DNA of 64,000 nucleotides from Superficieibacter sp. HKU1 (GTDB lineage Bacteria > Pseudomonadota > Gammaproteobacteria > Enterobacterales > Enterobacteriaceae), in assembly GCF_029319185.1 (NCBI RefSeq), contig NZ_CP119754.1, positions 248,001-312,000 of the forward strand. The letters are read 5' to 3'. Of the stretch, positions 50,310 through 59,016 are shown piece after piece. Within the stretch, counting starts at the first letter, position 1, and every line of letters begins with the position of its first letter. The notes below the pieces were generated by a model that saw nothing but the letters and a program-made list of their open reading frames with translations, was not told the origin of the DNA and made no database searches. A program made the position numbers and the translations under genes.

Positions 50310-51896
50310 ATGGTCACCAGTACATCACACCAGATTCGCGAGCAGTTTGAACACTGTCTTGCGATCATTCGCCAGGCATCGCTTGAAGTTTTGCTCCTGC
50401 TTAACGTTAAGGTGACGGAAGGAAAAGACCCGCGCTGGTTTCTGGAACAGCTCGATCAGGCGCGTCTGAGTCTTGGCGGCTGGGCCAGCGTCGCACAAAG
50501 GCTTAATCTGAATGACGCCCAGATGAGCCGTTTTACGCTGCATTTACGTCATCTTCAGCAGTGGGTGCCGCAGTATGAGCGCGGACAGGAGGTGAGTCAG
50601 CATCAGCTGATTGTCGCGCTGCGTTTCGTGACGGAGCTGGAGTACCTGCGCCAGAAGCAGCCGCTGTTGAAATTCTCCGCGCCGGAAGCGTCAGAGACTC
50701 ACGCTCAGCAGCAGGCTCAGGGACAATTACGTACTCTGGAGCTGACGCTCAAAGCCCTTATCGCTCAGGCCTGGCCCGATCCGGTGCGTCTTAATAACCA
50801 GCTAAAAATACAGTTTGGTGCCGATAAGGTGCGACGCTGGCTCAAACTGGGTGAACGCCACGATGTGCTGAGCGGAATGCGCTTTAGCGAGCTGGCCCTG
50901 ATGCTGGTCGATAAAAAAGAGTTTGCCCGTCACTATGCCCCGCTGTTCAACGACCCTTCCACGCTCAGTTTGTTTGTGGAACCCCGCGCCACGCTGCAGC
51001 ATTTTCTCGAAGACTGCCGGCAGATCCGAAACAGGGTGATTGCCGGAGAGCCGCTAAGTCTGGCGCAGCGTGCGCTGCTCGATCACTATAGCCAGCAAAT
51101 TATCGGCCCGGTTCAGCAAGCTTTTGCGCATAATCAGACCCGCGTCAATCCTGCCGCGTTTACCGCTTTGCAGGAGAGCGAACTTGATGATTTCTGGGAG
51201 AATGCCCGTAAGAAGGATCGGCTTTCCGGCGGCGATGATACTGAAATCAGCGACAGCATTGAGCGACCTGACACCCGGCGCAAGCGCTCGGCGCAGGAAC
51301 GCGACAAACTTATTTCTGTAGTGTTGTGGACACTGGTTGGCATTACCGTGCTGGGTATGTGCGGCGGCGGATTATGGATGATTAACCAGAGTAGCGCCAC
51401 GCCGCAGGCCAGCGCGCAGAGCACCGGAAGCGGCGTTAAGATAGAGCGTGAACCGGCCTCCCCGCGTGAGCAACTGACCAGTATGGGGATTACCTGGGAT
51501 GCCAGTAACCTGCGTTCTGCTATCGATCGTAACGACCCGCAGGTGACGCAGCTTTTTCTGCGGGGCGGGATGAACTGGAAGCTTTCGTGGACCGAAGCCG
51601 CTCACGCGTCCGGGAATGATAAGGTGTTGGCGCTGCTGTTGCGTTACCGTCTGCAGATGGATGAGAAAAGGCCCTGTCGCCGTTTTATGACGACCGTGGG
51701 CGCCGCGATGGCGCAGGGCGGCGCATTAACGCCGATGCGTAAAGAGTATCTCCAGGCATTCTGTACCGCGCCGCCGGTCGTCGAGCGGCAGCGGTATGAT
51801 ACAGAACAGGCAAAACGGCGGGCTAAGGCGCAGCCGGACGCACAGAATAAACAATGGCTGGCGATCCAGACTGCGATTTATAACGAGGTGCGCTAG
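50310..51896 (+). CDS. Membrane-anchored HEPN-like (STY4199-family) protein with C-terminal repeat domain
   Basis: A 528-residue protein I recognise as resembling the Salmonella STY4199 family, annotated as HEPN-domain proteins. There is an all-helical N-terminal part (1-300), a Lys/Arg-rich stretch (about 301-332), one TM (334-358) and a periplasmic C-terminal domain (about 390-528). The last contains ankyrin-like helical repeats (GITWDASNLRSAIDRNDPQVTQLFL, AAHASGNDKVLALLLRY) and paired Cys. The HEPN-type segment reads QIRNRVIAGE (238-247), where the His of Rx4-6H is missing; RALLDH (254-259) would fit that pattern nearby. It is divergent from the lysozyme-like gene (198 bp) and convergent with treF (4-bp overlap). 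Function unknown. Confidence 0.65.
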   Translation: MVTSTSHQIREQFEHCLAIIRQASLEVLLLLNVKVTEGKDPRWFLEQLDQARLSLGGWASVAQRLNLNDAQMSRFTLHLRHLQQWVPQYERGQEVSQHQLIVALRFVTELEYLRQKQPLLKFSAPEASETHAQQQAQGQLRTLELTLKALIAQAWPDPVRLNNQLKIQFGADKVRRWLKLGERHDVLSGMRFSELALMLVDKKEFARHYAPLFNDPSTLSLFVEPRATLQHFLEDCRQIRNRVIAGEPLSLAQRALLDHYSQQIIGPVQQAFAHNQTRVNPAAFTALQESELDDFWENARKKDRLSGGDDTEISDSIERPDTRRKRSAQERDKLISVVLWTLVGITVLGMCGGGLWMINQSSATPQASAQSTGSGVKIEREPASPREQLTSMGITWDASNLRSAIDRNDPQVTQLFLRGGMNWKLSWTEAAHASGNDKVLALLLRYRLQMDEKRPCRRFMTTVGAAMAQGGALTPMRKEYLQAFCTAPPVVERQRYDTEQAKRRAKAQPDAQNKQWLAIQTAIYNEVR

Positions 51897-53548
51897 CTGC
51901 GCGGCGGTTCACCATACAGCGCAATCAGGCGACGTACCACGCCGTTAGTCCAGCCGAAGCCATCCTGTAACGGGTACTCGCCACCGCCACCTTCCTGCGG
52001 CGTGCTGTCGGCAATATGATATTTCTCGACCAGCTTATGATGCTGCTGGTAAACGTGATTAACCGTTTTCAGCCAGCAATGGGCAATCTCATCGCCCAGC
52101 GCATCGTTACCGTAAAGCTTGAAGCCCTGGATTGCCATCCACTGTAGCGGTGCCCAGCCGTTGGGTTTATCCCACTGTTCGCCGCTTTCATAATCGCTGG
52201 CCATGATCCCACCCGGCGTGAGCAGACGCGCACGCACCACTTCTGCCAGGCGGTCGGCCTGCTCGTGCGTCGCCATGCCGGTATAAAGCGGCACAATGCT
52301 GGCCGCAGAGAACCGCGCCTGCTGCTCGCGTCGCCAGTCATAGTCACGGAAGCAACCGTCTTTTTCATCCCACAGATAGTGGGTTATGGCAGAGCGGCGC
52401 TCGGCAGCCTTCTGACGGAATTTAGTTTCCGTTTCCCGATCGCCTTTGACGCCTGAAATGTTAGCGATAGTGCTTTCCAGTTTGAACAGAAACGCGTTCA
52501 AATCGATGGGAATAAACTGTGTGGTACGGATACTGGCGAGACGGTGAGTATCACGCAGCCAGCGGGAAGAGTAATCCCAGCCGGACGCCGCACCGGCACG
52601 CAGATCGCGATACACTTCGTTCGCCGGACGGCTTGAGTGCTTCGCGGTTTCCACGTCTTCAAGCCACGATTCGTCACGCGGCGTATCGCGATCGTCCCAA
52701 TAACGGTTAAGCAGCGCACCGTTGGGCATGCGCACCACGTGGCGATAGCCCTGGTTCAACACCAGCGAGTCCGCGCCGTCCATCCAGAAATTGTATTCCA
52801 TCAGCAGATGGTCGAGGTAACGACGCGCACCGCGCACACCGTCTTCTTCGAACAGTTCAACCATCAGGGCAAACACCGGCGGCTGGGAACGACTCAGATA
52901 ATAGGTACGGTTGCCGTTCGGGATATGACCATATATTTCGATCATCCAGGCGAAGTTATCCGCCATACATTTCAGCAGATCGCCACGCCCGCTTTCCGCC
53001 AGGCCCAGCATAGTGAAGTAGGAATCCCAATAATAGGTCTCACTAAAACGTCCTCCTGGCACGATATAGGCCTGCGGCAGGGCGAGCAGCGACGACCACG
53101 GGATATGATCCTGCGGCTCACGCGTCAGCGTTGGCCAGAGGTTATCGATATGCTCTTTCAGAGAGTGTTCAGGATTCGAGATGTATTCTTTACTGTAATC
53201 CTGTGGCAGCCAGAAGTGCGCGTTAACAAACTCGCGCAGATCAAAACCCGGCCGACGTTTAACCCGCCGGTAGCGGATAAGAATATCCAGCGGATCGATT
53301 TTCGGCGCGCAGTCCGGAAACGTTTTGCTGTCGGCAAAAATACGCATGGACTGCACGTGCTCAAAGAGTTCCAGATAACGATCGGCAGGCGTCAGGGCAT
53401 CGGATGCCGGGAACCCTTCGATCATCTCCGGCTCCGGCTCGACCTCGGTCATTTCATCCAGTTTTAATTCGCATGGATCGGTTGAGTAGTTGAGCGCAAT
53501 ATCAAGCATCAACTCTTCCTCCACACTGCGCATTTTCTGGTTGAGCAT
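51893..53548 (-). CDS. treF: Cytoplasmic trehalase TreF
   Basis: GH37 trehalase of 551 residues (E. coli 549), without signal peptide, splitting trehalose to two glucoses in the cytoplasm. Both family signatures are present: PGGRFSETYYWDSY and QWDKPNGWAP. The catalytic Asp lies in AGAASGWDYSSRW, and the Gly-rich tail REGGGGEY-type loop appears as EGGGGEYPLQDGFGWTNGV. In E. coli treF is induced by osmotic and stationary-phase signals through RpoS. The 3' end meets the HEPN-like gene. Confidence 0.95.
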   Translation of the reverse strand: MLNQKMRSVEEELMLDIALNYSTDPCELKLDEMTEVEPEPEMIEGFPASDALTPADRYLELFEHVQSMRIFADSKTFPDCAPKIDPLDILIRYRRVKRRPGFDLREFVNAHFWLPQDYSKEYISNPEHSLKEHIDNLWPTLTREPQDHIPWSSLLALPQAYIVPGGRFSETYYWDSYFTMLGLAESGRGDLLKCMADNFAWMIEIYGHIPNGNRTYYLSRSQPPVFALMVELFEEDGVRGARRYLDHLLMEYNFWMDGADSLVLNQGYRHVVRMPNGALLNRYWDDRDTPRDESWLEDVETAKHSSRPANEVYRDLRAGAASGWDYSSRWLRDTHRLASIRTTQFIPIDLNAFLFKLESTIANISGVKGDRETETKFRQKAAERRSAITHYLWDEKDGCFRDYDWRREQQARFSAASIVPLYTGMATHEQADRLAEVVRARLLTPGGIMASDYESGEQWDKPNGWAPLQWMAIQGFKLYGNDALGDEIAHCWLKTVNHVYQQHHKLVEKYHIADSTPQEGGGGEYPLQDGFGWTNGVVRRLIALYGEPPRS

Positions 53549-53971
53549 AATGACAAAAACCTCCGGATTAGGTCGTTTTCAATACACGGGGAGTAGCCCG
53601 GTTCATCTTTAAGGGTAGACATTCGACGCGATCGTTGATCGGCAAAATGTGCGGTAGATCACACTTCTTAGTGAGTAAGTAAAGAGCAAAAAACGTTCAG
53701 GTCGCTGTTAATTAACAGGAAAAACAGGAATAGTTATTATTGGCCCGCTTTCACTTTCAGAGTAATTACTTTACGGCTTTGGGCCGGGTGAAATGGCAAG
53801 AGCATATTATATCTGTGTGGGTGTCAGGATGGAACCGGGGGCTGTGAGGTGGAGTGTAAAATTGGGTTACTAAATAACCGTTTTTACCATCCGTGACGCT
53901 GCGCTTACTCAGCCCGTAGCTGTTTTACATTAAGCATAGGTCCGCACAAGCGCAGCGCCGCAGGGCAATAC
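53549..53971. promoter_or_regulatory. treF-gor intergenic region
   Basis: A 423-bp gap. It holds a perfect 14-bp palindrome CTGTTAATTAACAG (53705-53718), about 160 bp upstream of treF, and a decayed BIME at about 53892-53968 next to the gor 3' end. No ORF or RNA gene is recognised. E. coli has ccp (yhjA) and the gad/slp/ars genes between treF and gor; none is here. Confidence 0.5.
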
Positions 53972-55324
53972 TTACCGCATCGTCACAAATTCTTCCGCCC
54001 CGGTCGGGTGGATGGCGACGGTATTATCGAAATCTTTTTTCGTGGCGCCCATCTTCAGCGCCACCGCAAAGCCCTGCAGCATTTCATCCATGCCGTAACC
54101 AATACCGTGGATACCGACGATTTTTTCCTCTGGTCCGATGCAGACCAGCTTCATGCGGCACGGCTGGCGGTGGGAGGTGACGGCGGTATACATCGCCGTA
54201 AAGGACGATTTATACACCTTAACCGCATCGTCGCCATATTCTTCCCGCGCTTTCTCTTCGCTCAGCCCGACGGTACCAATCGGCGGATGGCTAAATACCA
54301 CGGTCGGCACATTGCTGTAGTCGAGATGCTCGTCCGGCTTATTGTTAAACAGGCGCTCGGAGAGGCGGCGGCCTGCGGCGACGGCAACGGGCGTCAGTTC
54401 AATCGCGCCGGTGACATCGCCCACCGCGTAAATACCTTCCACGCTGGTATTCTGGTATTTATCGACCTCAATATAACCTTTTTCACTGGTGCGCACGCCC
54501 GTTGCGGCCAGGTTGAAATTGTCTGTGGCAGGTTCGCGTCCTACCGCCCAAATCAGGCAGTCCACCGTCTGCGAGCGGCCATCTTCCAGTTCAAGCGTCA
54601 GGCTGCCGTCGGCATTTTTCACTACCGCCTTCGGCACCGCATGGGTGTGCAGGGCCGGGCCTTCGGCGTTCATGACTTCCACCAGCGTTTCGGACAGCAT
54701 GTTATCGAAGCTGCGCAGCGGCGCGTGTTTACGCACAAACAGATGGGCTTCTGCGCCGAGGCCGTTAATGACCCCGGCGAGTTCGACGGCGATATAGCCT
54801 GCGCCGACAACAGCTACGCGCTCAGGCAGCGCCGGAAGTTCAAAGAACCCGTCGGAGTCGATGCCGTATTCCGCGCCCGGAATATCCGGATGGATCGGAC
54901 GGCCGCCGGTGGCGATCAGAATATGATCGGCGGTGATCGTCTCGCCGTTCACTTCCAGCGTTTTTGCATCGACAAAGCGGGCGAAACCCTTAATCACGTC
55001 GACCTGATTTTTCCCCAGTACGTTATCGTATGAGGTATGGATACGATCGATGTAGGCGGTGCGGCTGGCGATGAGCGTGTCCCAGTTGAAGTGGTTAATT
55101 GTGGTATCAAAACCATAATCCGGGCCGTACAGATGGATCGCTTCGCGGATTTGCGCCGCATGCCACATGACTTTCTTCGGCACACAGCCAACGTTAACGC
55201 AGGTGCCGCCCAGCGCTTTCGCTTCGATCAGCGCGCATTTCTGGCCGTACATGGCCGCACGGTTGATGGAGGCGATACCGCCGCTGCCGCCGCCGATGGC
55301 AACATAGTCGTAATGTTTCGTCAT
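53972..55324 (-). CDS. gor: Glutathione reductase Gor
   Basis: NADPH-dependent FAD disulfide reductase, 450 residues as in E. coli. The FAD motif is GGGSGG (residues 11-16), and the redox-active pair Cys42/Cys47 lies in GGTCVNVGCVPKK. The NADPH motif is GAGYIAVELAG, and the C-terminal HPTGAEE contributes the catalytic His-Glu pair from the other subunit. It keeps glutathione reduced in the cytoplasm. Confidence 0.97.
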   Translation of the reverse strand: MTKHYDYVAIGGGSGGIASINRAAMYGQKCALIEAKALGGTCVNVGCVPKKVMWHAAQIREAIHLYGPDYGFDTTINHFNWDTLIASRTAYIDRIHTSYDNVLGKNQVDVIKGFARFVDAKTLEVNGETITADHILIATGGRPIHPDIPGAEYGIDSDGFFELPALPERVAVVGAGYIAVELAGVINGLGAEAHLFVRKHAPLRSFDNMLSETLVEVMNAEGPALHTHAVPKAVVKNADGSLTLELEDGRSQTVDCLIWAVGREPATDNFNLAATGVRTSEKGYIEVDKYQNTSVEGIYAVGDVTGAIELTPVAVAAGRRLSERLFNNKPDEHLDYSNVPTVVFSHPPIGTVGLSEEKAREEYGDDAVKVYKSSFTAMYTAVTSHRQPCRMKLVCIGPEEKIVGIHGIGYGMDEMLQGFAVALKMGATKKDFDNTVAIHPTGAEEFVTMR

Positions 55325-55426
55325 GACCGTTCCTTACACCTGAAAAGAGAGCGGATACGTCAGACGCATCCGCAGAAATAAGTGGATTGTAGCGCGCGAT
55401 TGGGCAGCGTCCACCGATGGCTGCGA

Positions 55427-56269
55427 TTACTCCGGGACGACCCAGCTCACGGTAGCGTGTCCGATACCGGTCGGCACCAGTTTGCTGTGCAGCCACGGCA
55501 GCACGTTATTCATCTGCTGCTCCAGCTTCCACGGCGGGTTAATCACAATCATCCCGGAAGCGGTCATGCCGTGCCGGTCGCTGTCGGGACGTACTGCCAG
55601 CTCGATTTGCAGAATGCGGCGAATTCCGGTCGCTTCCAGCTCTTTAAGCATGCGCTTGATTTGCTGACGCAGCACCACCGGATACCACAGCGCGTAAGTG
55701 CCGGTGGCAAAACGTTTGTGGCCTTCATGGATGCCGGTCACTACCGCCTGATAGTCGGTTTTGATTTCGTACGGCGGGTCGATGAGGATCAGGCCGCGAC
55801 GTGAGGCGGGGGGCAGTTTGGATTTCAACTGCTGATAGCCATCGGCGCGCTCTACGCGGGCGCGGTTGTCTTTCTGAAACTCACCGCGCAGCAGCGGAAA
55901 ATCGCTCGGATGCAGCTCGGTCATGTGCAGGCTGTCATGCTCGCGCAAAAGCTGGCGGGCGATCAGCGGCGAGCCGGGGTAATAGCGTAACTGGCCGTTG
56001 CGGTTGAAGTGTTCAACTACGCCAATGTATGGCTTCAGTTCGGCAGGCAGGTCGTCCTGCTGCCAGATGCGCGCGATGCCTTCGAGATACTCGCCAGTGC
56101 GCTCGGCGTATTCGCCACTCAACTGATAACGGCCTGCGCCCGCATGGGTGTCCAGATAGAGAAACGGTTTGTCTTTCTCTTTCAGCGATTCAATGATCAG
56201 ACTCTGAACGGTATGTTTGAGGACGTCGGCATGGTTGCCAGCGTGAAAGCTGTGGCGATAACTGAGCAT
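55427..56269 (-). CDS. rlmJ: 23S rRNA m6A2030 methyltransferase RlmJ
   Basis: A 280-residue SAM-dependent methyltransferase, the same length as E. coli RlmJ (YhiR), which methylates A2030 of 23S rRNA. SAM motif I is LYLDTHAGAGRY, and the N6-adenine catalytic motif DPPY appears in LILIDPPYEIKTDY. A start at 56299 would add ten residues; the ATG at 56269 gives MLSYRHSFHAGNHADV as in E. coli. Confidence 0.95.
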   Translation of the reverse strand: MLSYRHSFHAGNHADVLKHTVQSLIIESLKEKDKPFLYLDTHAGAGRYQLSGEYAERTGEYLEGIARIWQQDDLPAELKPYIGVVEHFNRNGQLRYYPGSPLIARQLLREHDSLHMTELHPSDFPLLRGEFQKDNRARVERADGYQQLKSKLPPASRRGLILIDPPYEIKTDYQAVVTGIHEGHKRFATGTYALWYPVVLRQQIKRMLKELEATGIRRILQIELAVRPDSDRHGMTASGMIVINPPWKLEQQMNNVLPWLHSKLVPTGIGHATVSWVVPE

Positions 56270-56367
56270 ATAAAAGCGAATTCCGGGAAGTGAACACAAT
56301 AACCGACAGTTTACCGTAGATCCGTCATGATTACCGCCCTGGCGCTTTTAATTCTGCTGAAGACCGG

Positions 56368-56814
56368 TCATAACGTAAAAAGCGTGAGTGCGCTGACGCT
56401 GGCGTTCGGGTTGGCCTGCTTTACTGCCTCCAGAAATACCGCAAAGCTGCGGTTAAACAGGGTGTAATTATGCAGAAAGCGCGCCTGCTTCTGTTGGCCG
56501 TTAATTGACCAGCTCACCGACCAGACCGAGCGGTTATTGACCTTCGTCGATTCGCGTTTTACCCCGGTGATAGTGGTCAGCGGAATGGTGGTGGTGTTCG
56601 CGTCGGTGACCTCATAAAAGTTCTCAGTATCAAAGTAATAGCTCGCCTTGTAGCTACGAGAACTGCCGAAAATGCGCAGCAGAAACGACGATGAAGAAAT
56701 TAATTTGCGATCGCCGGGGCCGCCGGGAGCATCCGCAGGCCGGGTATGCGACAGTTTTTTGGTCACCAGGTAGAGGATGACGATCAAAACAATAAGCGGT
56801 AAAAACGCTGCCAT
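56368..56814 (-). CDS. Unknown small membrane-anchored protein
   Basis: A 148-residue protein I do not recognise by name. One N-terminal TM (AAFLPLIVLIVILYLVTKKL) is followed by a short Pro/Gly linker and a compact beta-rich domain (YKASYYFDTENFYEV, TTIPLTTITGVKR, SVWSVSWSINGQQKQARFLHN), then a helix FNRSFAVFLEAVKQAN. The strand pattern resembles a PH-like/bPH domain, which is an inference. The frame opens with TTG at 56832; the ATG at 56814 has AGGA at suitable spacing and is preferred. Divergent from prlC. Confidence 0.6.
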   Translation of the reverse strand: MAAFLPLIVLIVILYLVTKKLSHTRPADAPGGPGDRKLISSSSFLLRIFGSSRSYKASYYFDTENFYEVTDANTTTIPLTTITGVKRESTKVNNRSVWSVSWSINGQQKQARFLHNYTLFNRSFAVFLEAVKQANPNASVSALTLFTL

Positions 56815-56876
56815 GAGCACGTCCTGTATCAAGGTGCGAGAGTGACATTATAGTGAGCTTCCCGCCACGCCTGCCA

Positions 56877-56902
56877 TTGAAATTCTCTACACTTAACCCC
56901 AT
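56877..56902 (+). promoter_or_regulatory. Sigma-32 heat-shock promoter of prlC-rsmJ
   Basis: TTGAAA (56877-56882), 14 bp, then CCCCAT (56897-56902), which fits the sigma-32 pattern CTTGAAA-N13-15-CCCCATnT. It lies 66 bp before the prlC ATG. The Salmonella opdA-rsmJ(yhiQ) operon is known to be heat-shock controlled. Confidence 0.85.
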
Positions 56903-56967
56903 GCTAGATCTAACAGATAAGCGCCGGAACGTGCGCTTCATTTACCCTATCCAACAGGACCGCGCAT

Positions 56968-59010
56968 ATGACCAATCCTTTATTGACGCCTTTCGATCTC
57001 CCGCCTTTCTCCGCAATCAAACCTGAACATGTGGTTCCTGCCGTCACCAAAGCGCTGGATGACTGCCGCGCCACGGTCGAACGCGTAGTGGCGCACGGCA
57101 CGCCGTATACGTGGGCGAATTTGTGTCAGCCGCTGGCGGAGACGGACGACGTGCTGGGACGGATATTTTCGCCTGTCAGCCACCTGAATTCGGTAAAAAA
57201 TAGCCCGGAACTGCGCGAAGCTTACGAGCAAACCCTGCCGCTGCTTTCTGAGTACAGCACCTGGGTCGGGCAGCACGAAGGGCTTTACAAGGCATACCGC
57301 GACCTGCGCGATGGCGAACACTATGCCTCGCTGACGGCGCCGGAGAAGAAAGCGGTCGATAACGCGCTGCGCGATTTTGAACTGTCCGGTATCGGGCTGC
57401 CGAAAGAGAAGCAGAAACGCTACGGCGAGATCGCGACCCGTAAATCTGAACTGGGCAACCTCTACAGCAATAACGTGCTGGATGCGACGATGGGCTGGAC
57501 GAAGCTTATCACCGATGAATCTGAACTCGCCGGAATGCCGGAAAGCGCGCTGGCCGCGGCAAAAGCGCAGGCTGAAGCCAAAGAGCAGGACGGTTATCTG
57601 TTAACGCTGGATATCCCGAGCTATTTGCCGGTGCTGACCTACTGCGACAATCAGGCGCTGCGTGAAGAGATGTACCGCGCTTACGGCACACGCGCGTCCG
57701 ATCAGGGGCCGAATGCCGGTAAGTGGGATAACGGCCCCATCATGGCGGAAATCCTCGCCCTGCGCCACGAGCTGGCGCAACTGCTGGGCTTCGAAAACTA
57801 CGCATACAAATCGCTGGCAACTAAAATGGCGGAAAACCCGCAGCAGGTGCTGGACTTCCTGACCGACCTCGCCAAACGCGCCCGTCCGCAGGGTGAGAAA
57901 GAACTGGCCCAGCTGCGCGCCTTTGCGAAAGCGGAGTATGGCGTGGACGAGCTCCAGCCGTGGGATATCGCGTACTACAGCGAAAAACAAAAACAGCATC
58001 TGTACAGCATCAGCGATGAGCAGCTGCGCCCCTATTTCCCGGAAGAGAAAGCGGTTAACGGTCTGTTTGAAGTGGTGAAACGTATTTATGGCATCACCGC
58101 TAAAGAGCGCAAAGACATCGACGTCTGGCATCCGGACGTGCGGTTCTTCGAACTGTATGACGACAAAAACGAGCTGCGCGGCAGCTTCTATCTCGACCTC
58201 TATGCGCGTGAACACAAGCGCGGCGGCGCGTGGATGGACGACTGCGTGGGCCAGATGCGTAAAGCGGACAGCACGCTGCAAAAACCGGTCGCCTATCTGA
58301 CCTGTAACTTCAATCGCCCGGTCAACGGCAAACCGGCGCTGTTTACCCATGACGAAGTGATCACCCTGTTCCACGAGTTCGGTCACGGCCTGCATCATAT
58401 GCTGACCCGCATCGAAACCGCAGGCGTGTCGGGCATCAGCGGCGTGCCGTGGGATGCGGTCGAACTGCCGAGTCAGTTTATGGAAAACTGGTGCTGGGAG
58501 CCTGACGCGCTGGCGTTTATCTCCGGTCATTACGAAACCGGCGAACCGCTGCCGAAAGAACTGCTGGATAAAATGCTGGCGGCGAAAAATTACCAGGCGG
58601 CGCTGTTTATTCTGCGTCAGCTGGAGTTCGGCCTGTTCGATTTCCGCCTGCACGCCGGGTTCAGCCCGGAGCAGGGCGCGAAAATCCTTGAGACGCTGGC
58701 GGACATTAAAAAACAGGTCGCCGTGGTGCCGTCTCCGGCCTGGGGCCGCTTCCCGCACGCGTTCAGCCACATCTTCGCCGGCGGCTATGCGGCGGGCTAC
58801 TACAGCTATCTGTGGGCTGACGTACTGGCGGCGGACGCTTACTCTCGCTTTGAAGAAGAAGGGATTTTCAACCGCGAAACCGGGCAGTCGTTCCTGGATA
58901 ATATCCTGACGCGCGGTGGTTCCGAAGAGCCGATGGAGCTGTTCAAACGCTTCCGTGGCCGTGAGCCGCAGCTGGATGCGATGCTGGATCACTACGGCAT
59001 CAAAGGCTGA
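56968..59010 (+). CDS. prlC: Oligopeptidase A (PrlC/OpdA)
   Basis: M3-family zinc metallopeptidase, 680 residues as in E. coli. The zinc motif HEFGH is in LFHEFGHGLHHML, with the third ligand Glu in the following helix (SQFMENWCWE). It is cytoplasmic and degrades signal peptides and short oligopeptides after larger proteases. It is first in the prlC-rsmJ operon (6-bp gap) behind a sigma-32 promoter. Confidence 0.97.
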   Translation: MTNPLLTPFDLPPFSAIKPEHVVPAVTKALDDCRATVERVVAHGTPYTWANLCQPLAETDDVLGRIFSPVSHLNSVKNSPELREAYEQTLPLLSEYSTWVGQHEGLYKAYRDLRDGEHYASLTAPEKKAVDNALRDFELSGIGLPKEKQKRYGEIATRKSELGNLYSNNVLDATMGWTKLITDESELAGMPESALAAAKAQAEAKEQDGYLLTLDIPSYLPVLTYCDNQALREEMYRAYGTRASDQGPNAGKWDNGPIMAEILALRHELAQLLGFENYAYKSLATKMAENPQQVLDFLTDLAKRARPQGEKELAQLRAFAKAEYGVDELQPWDIAYYSEKQKQHLYSISDEQLRPYFPEEKAVNGLFEVVKRIYGITAKERKDIDVWHPDVRFFELYDDKNELRGSFYLDLYAREHKRGGAWMDDCVGQMRKADSTLQKPVAYLTCNFNRPVNGKPALFTHDEVITLFHEFGHGLHHMLTRIETAGVSGISGVPWDAVELPSQFMENWCWEPDALAFISGHYETGEPLPKELLDKMLAAKNYQAALFILRQLEFGLFDFRLHAGFSPEQGAKILETLADIKKQVAVVPSPAWGRFPHAFSHIFAGGYAAGYYSYLWADVLAADAYSRFEEEGIFNRETGQSFLDNILTRGGSEEPMELFKRFRGREPQLDAMLDHYGIKG

Positions 59011-59016
59011 TTTTAC

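Noticed and set aside
51069..51086. RALLDH as proof of an active HEPN RNase
   Set aside because: The Rx4H pattern is short and occurs by chance in helical proteins; the better-aligned RNR segment lacks the His. Activity is not claimed.
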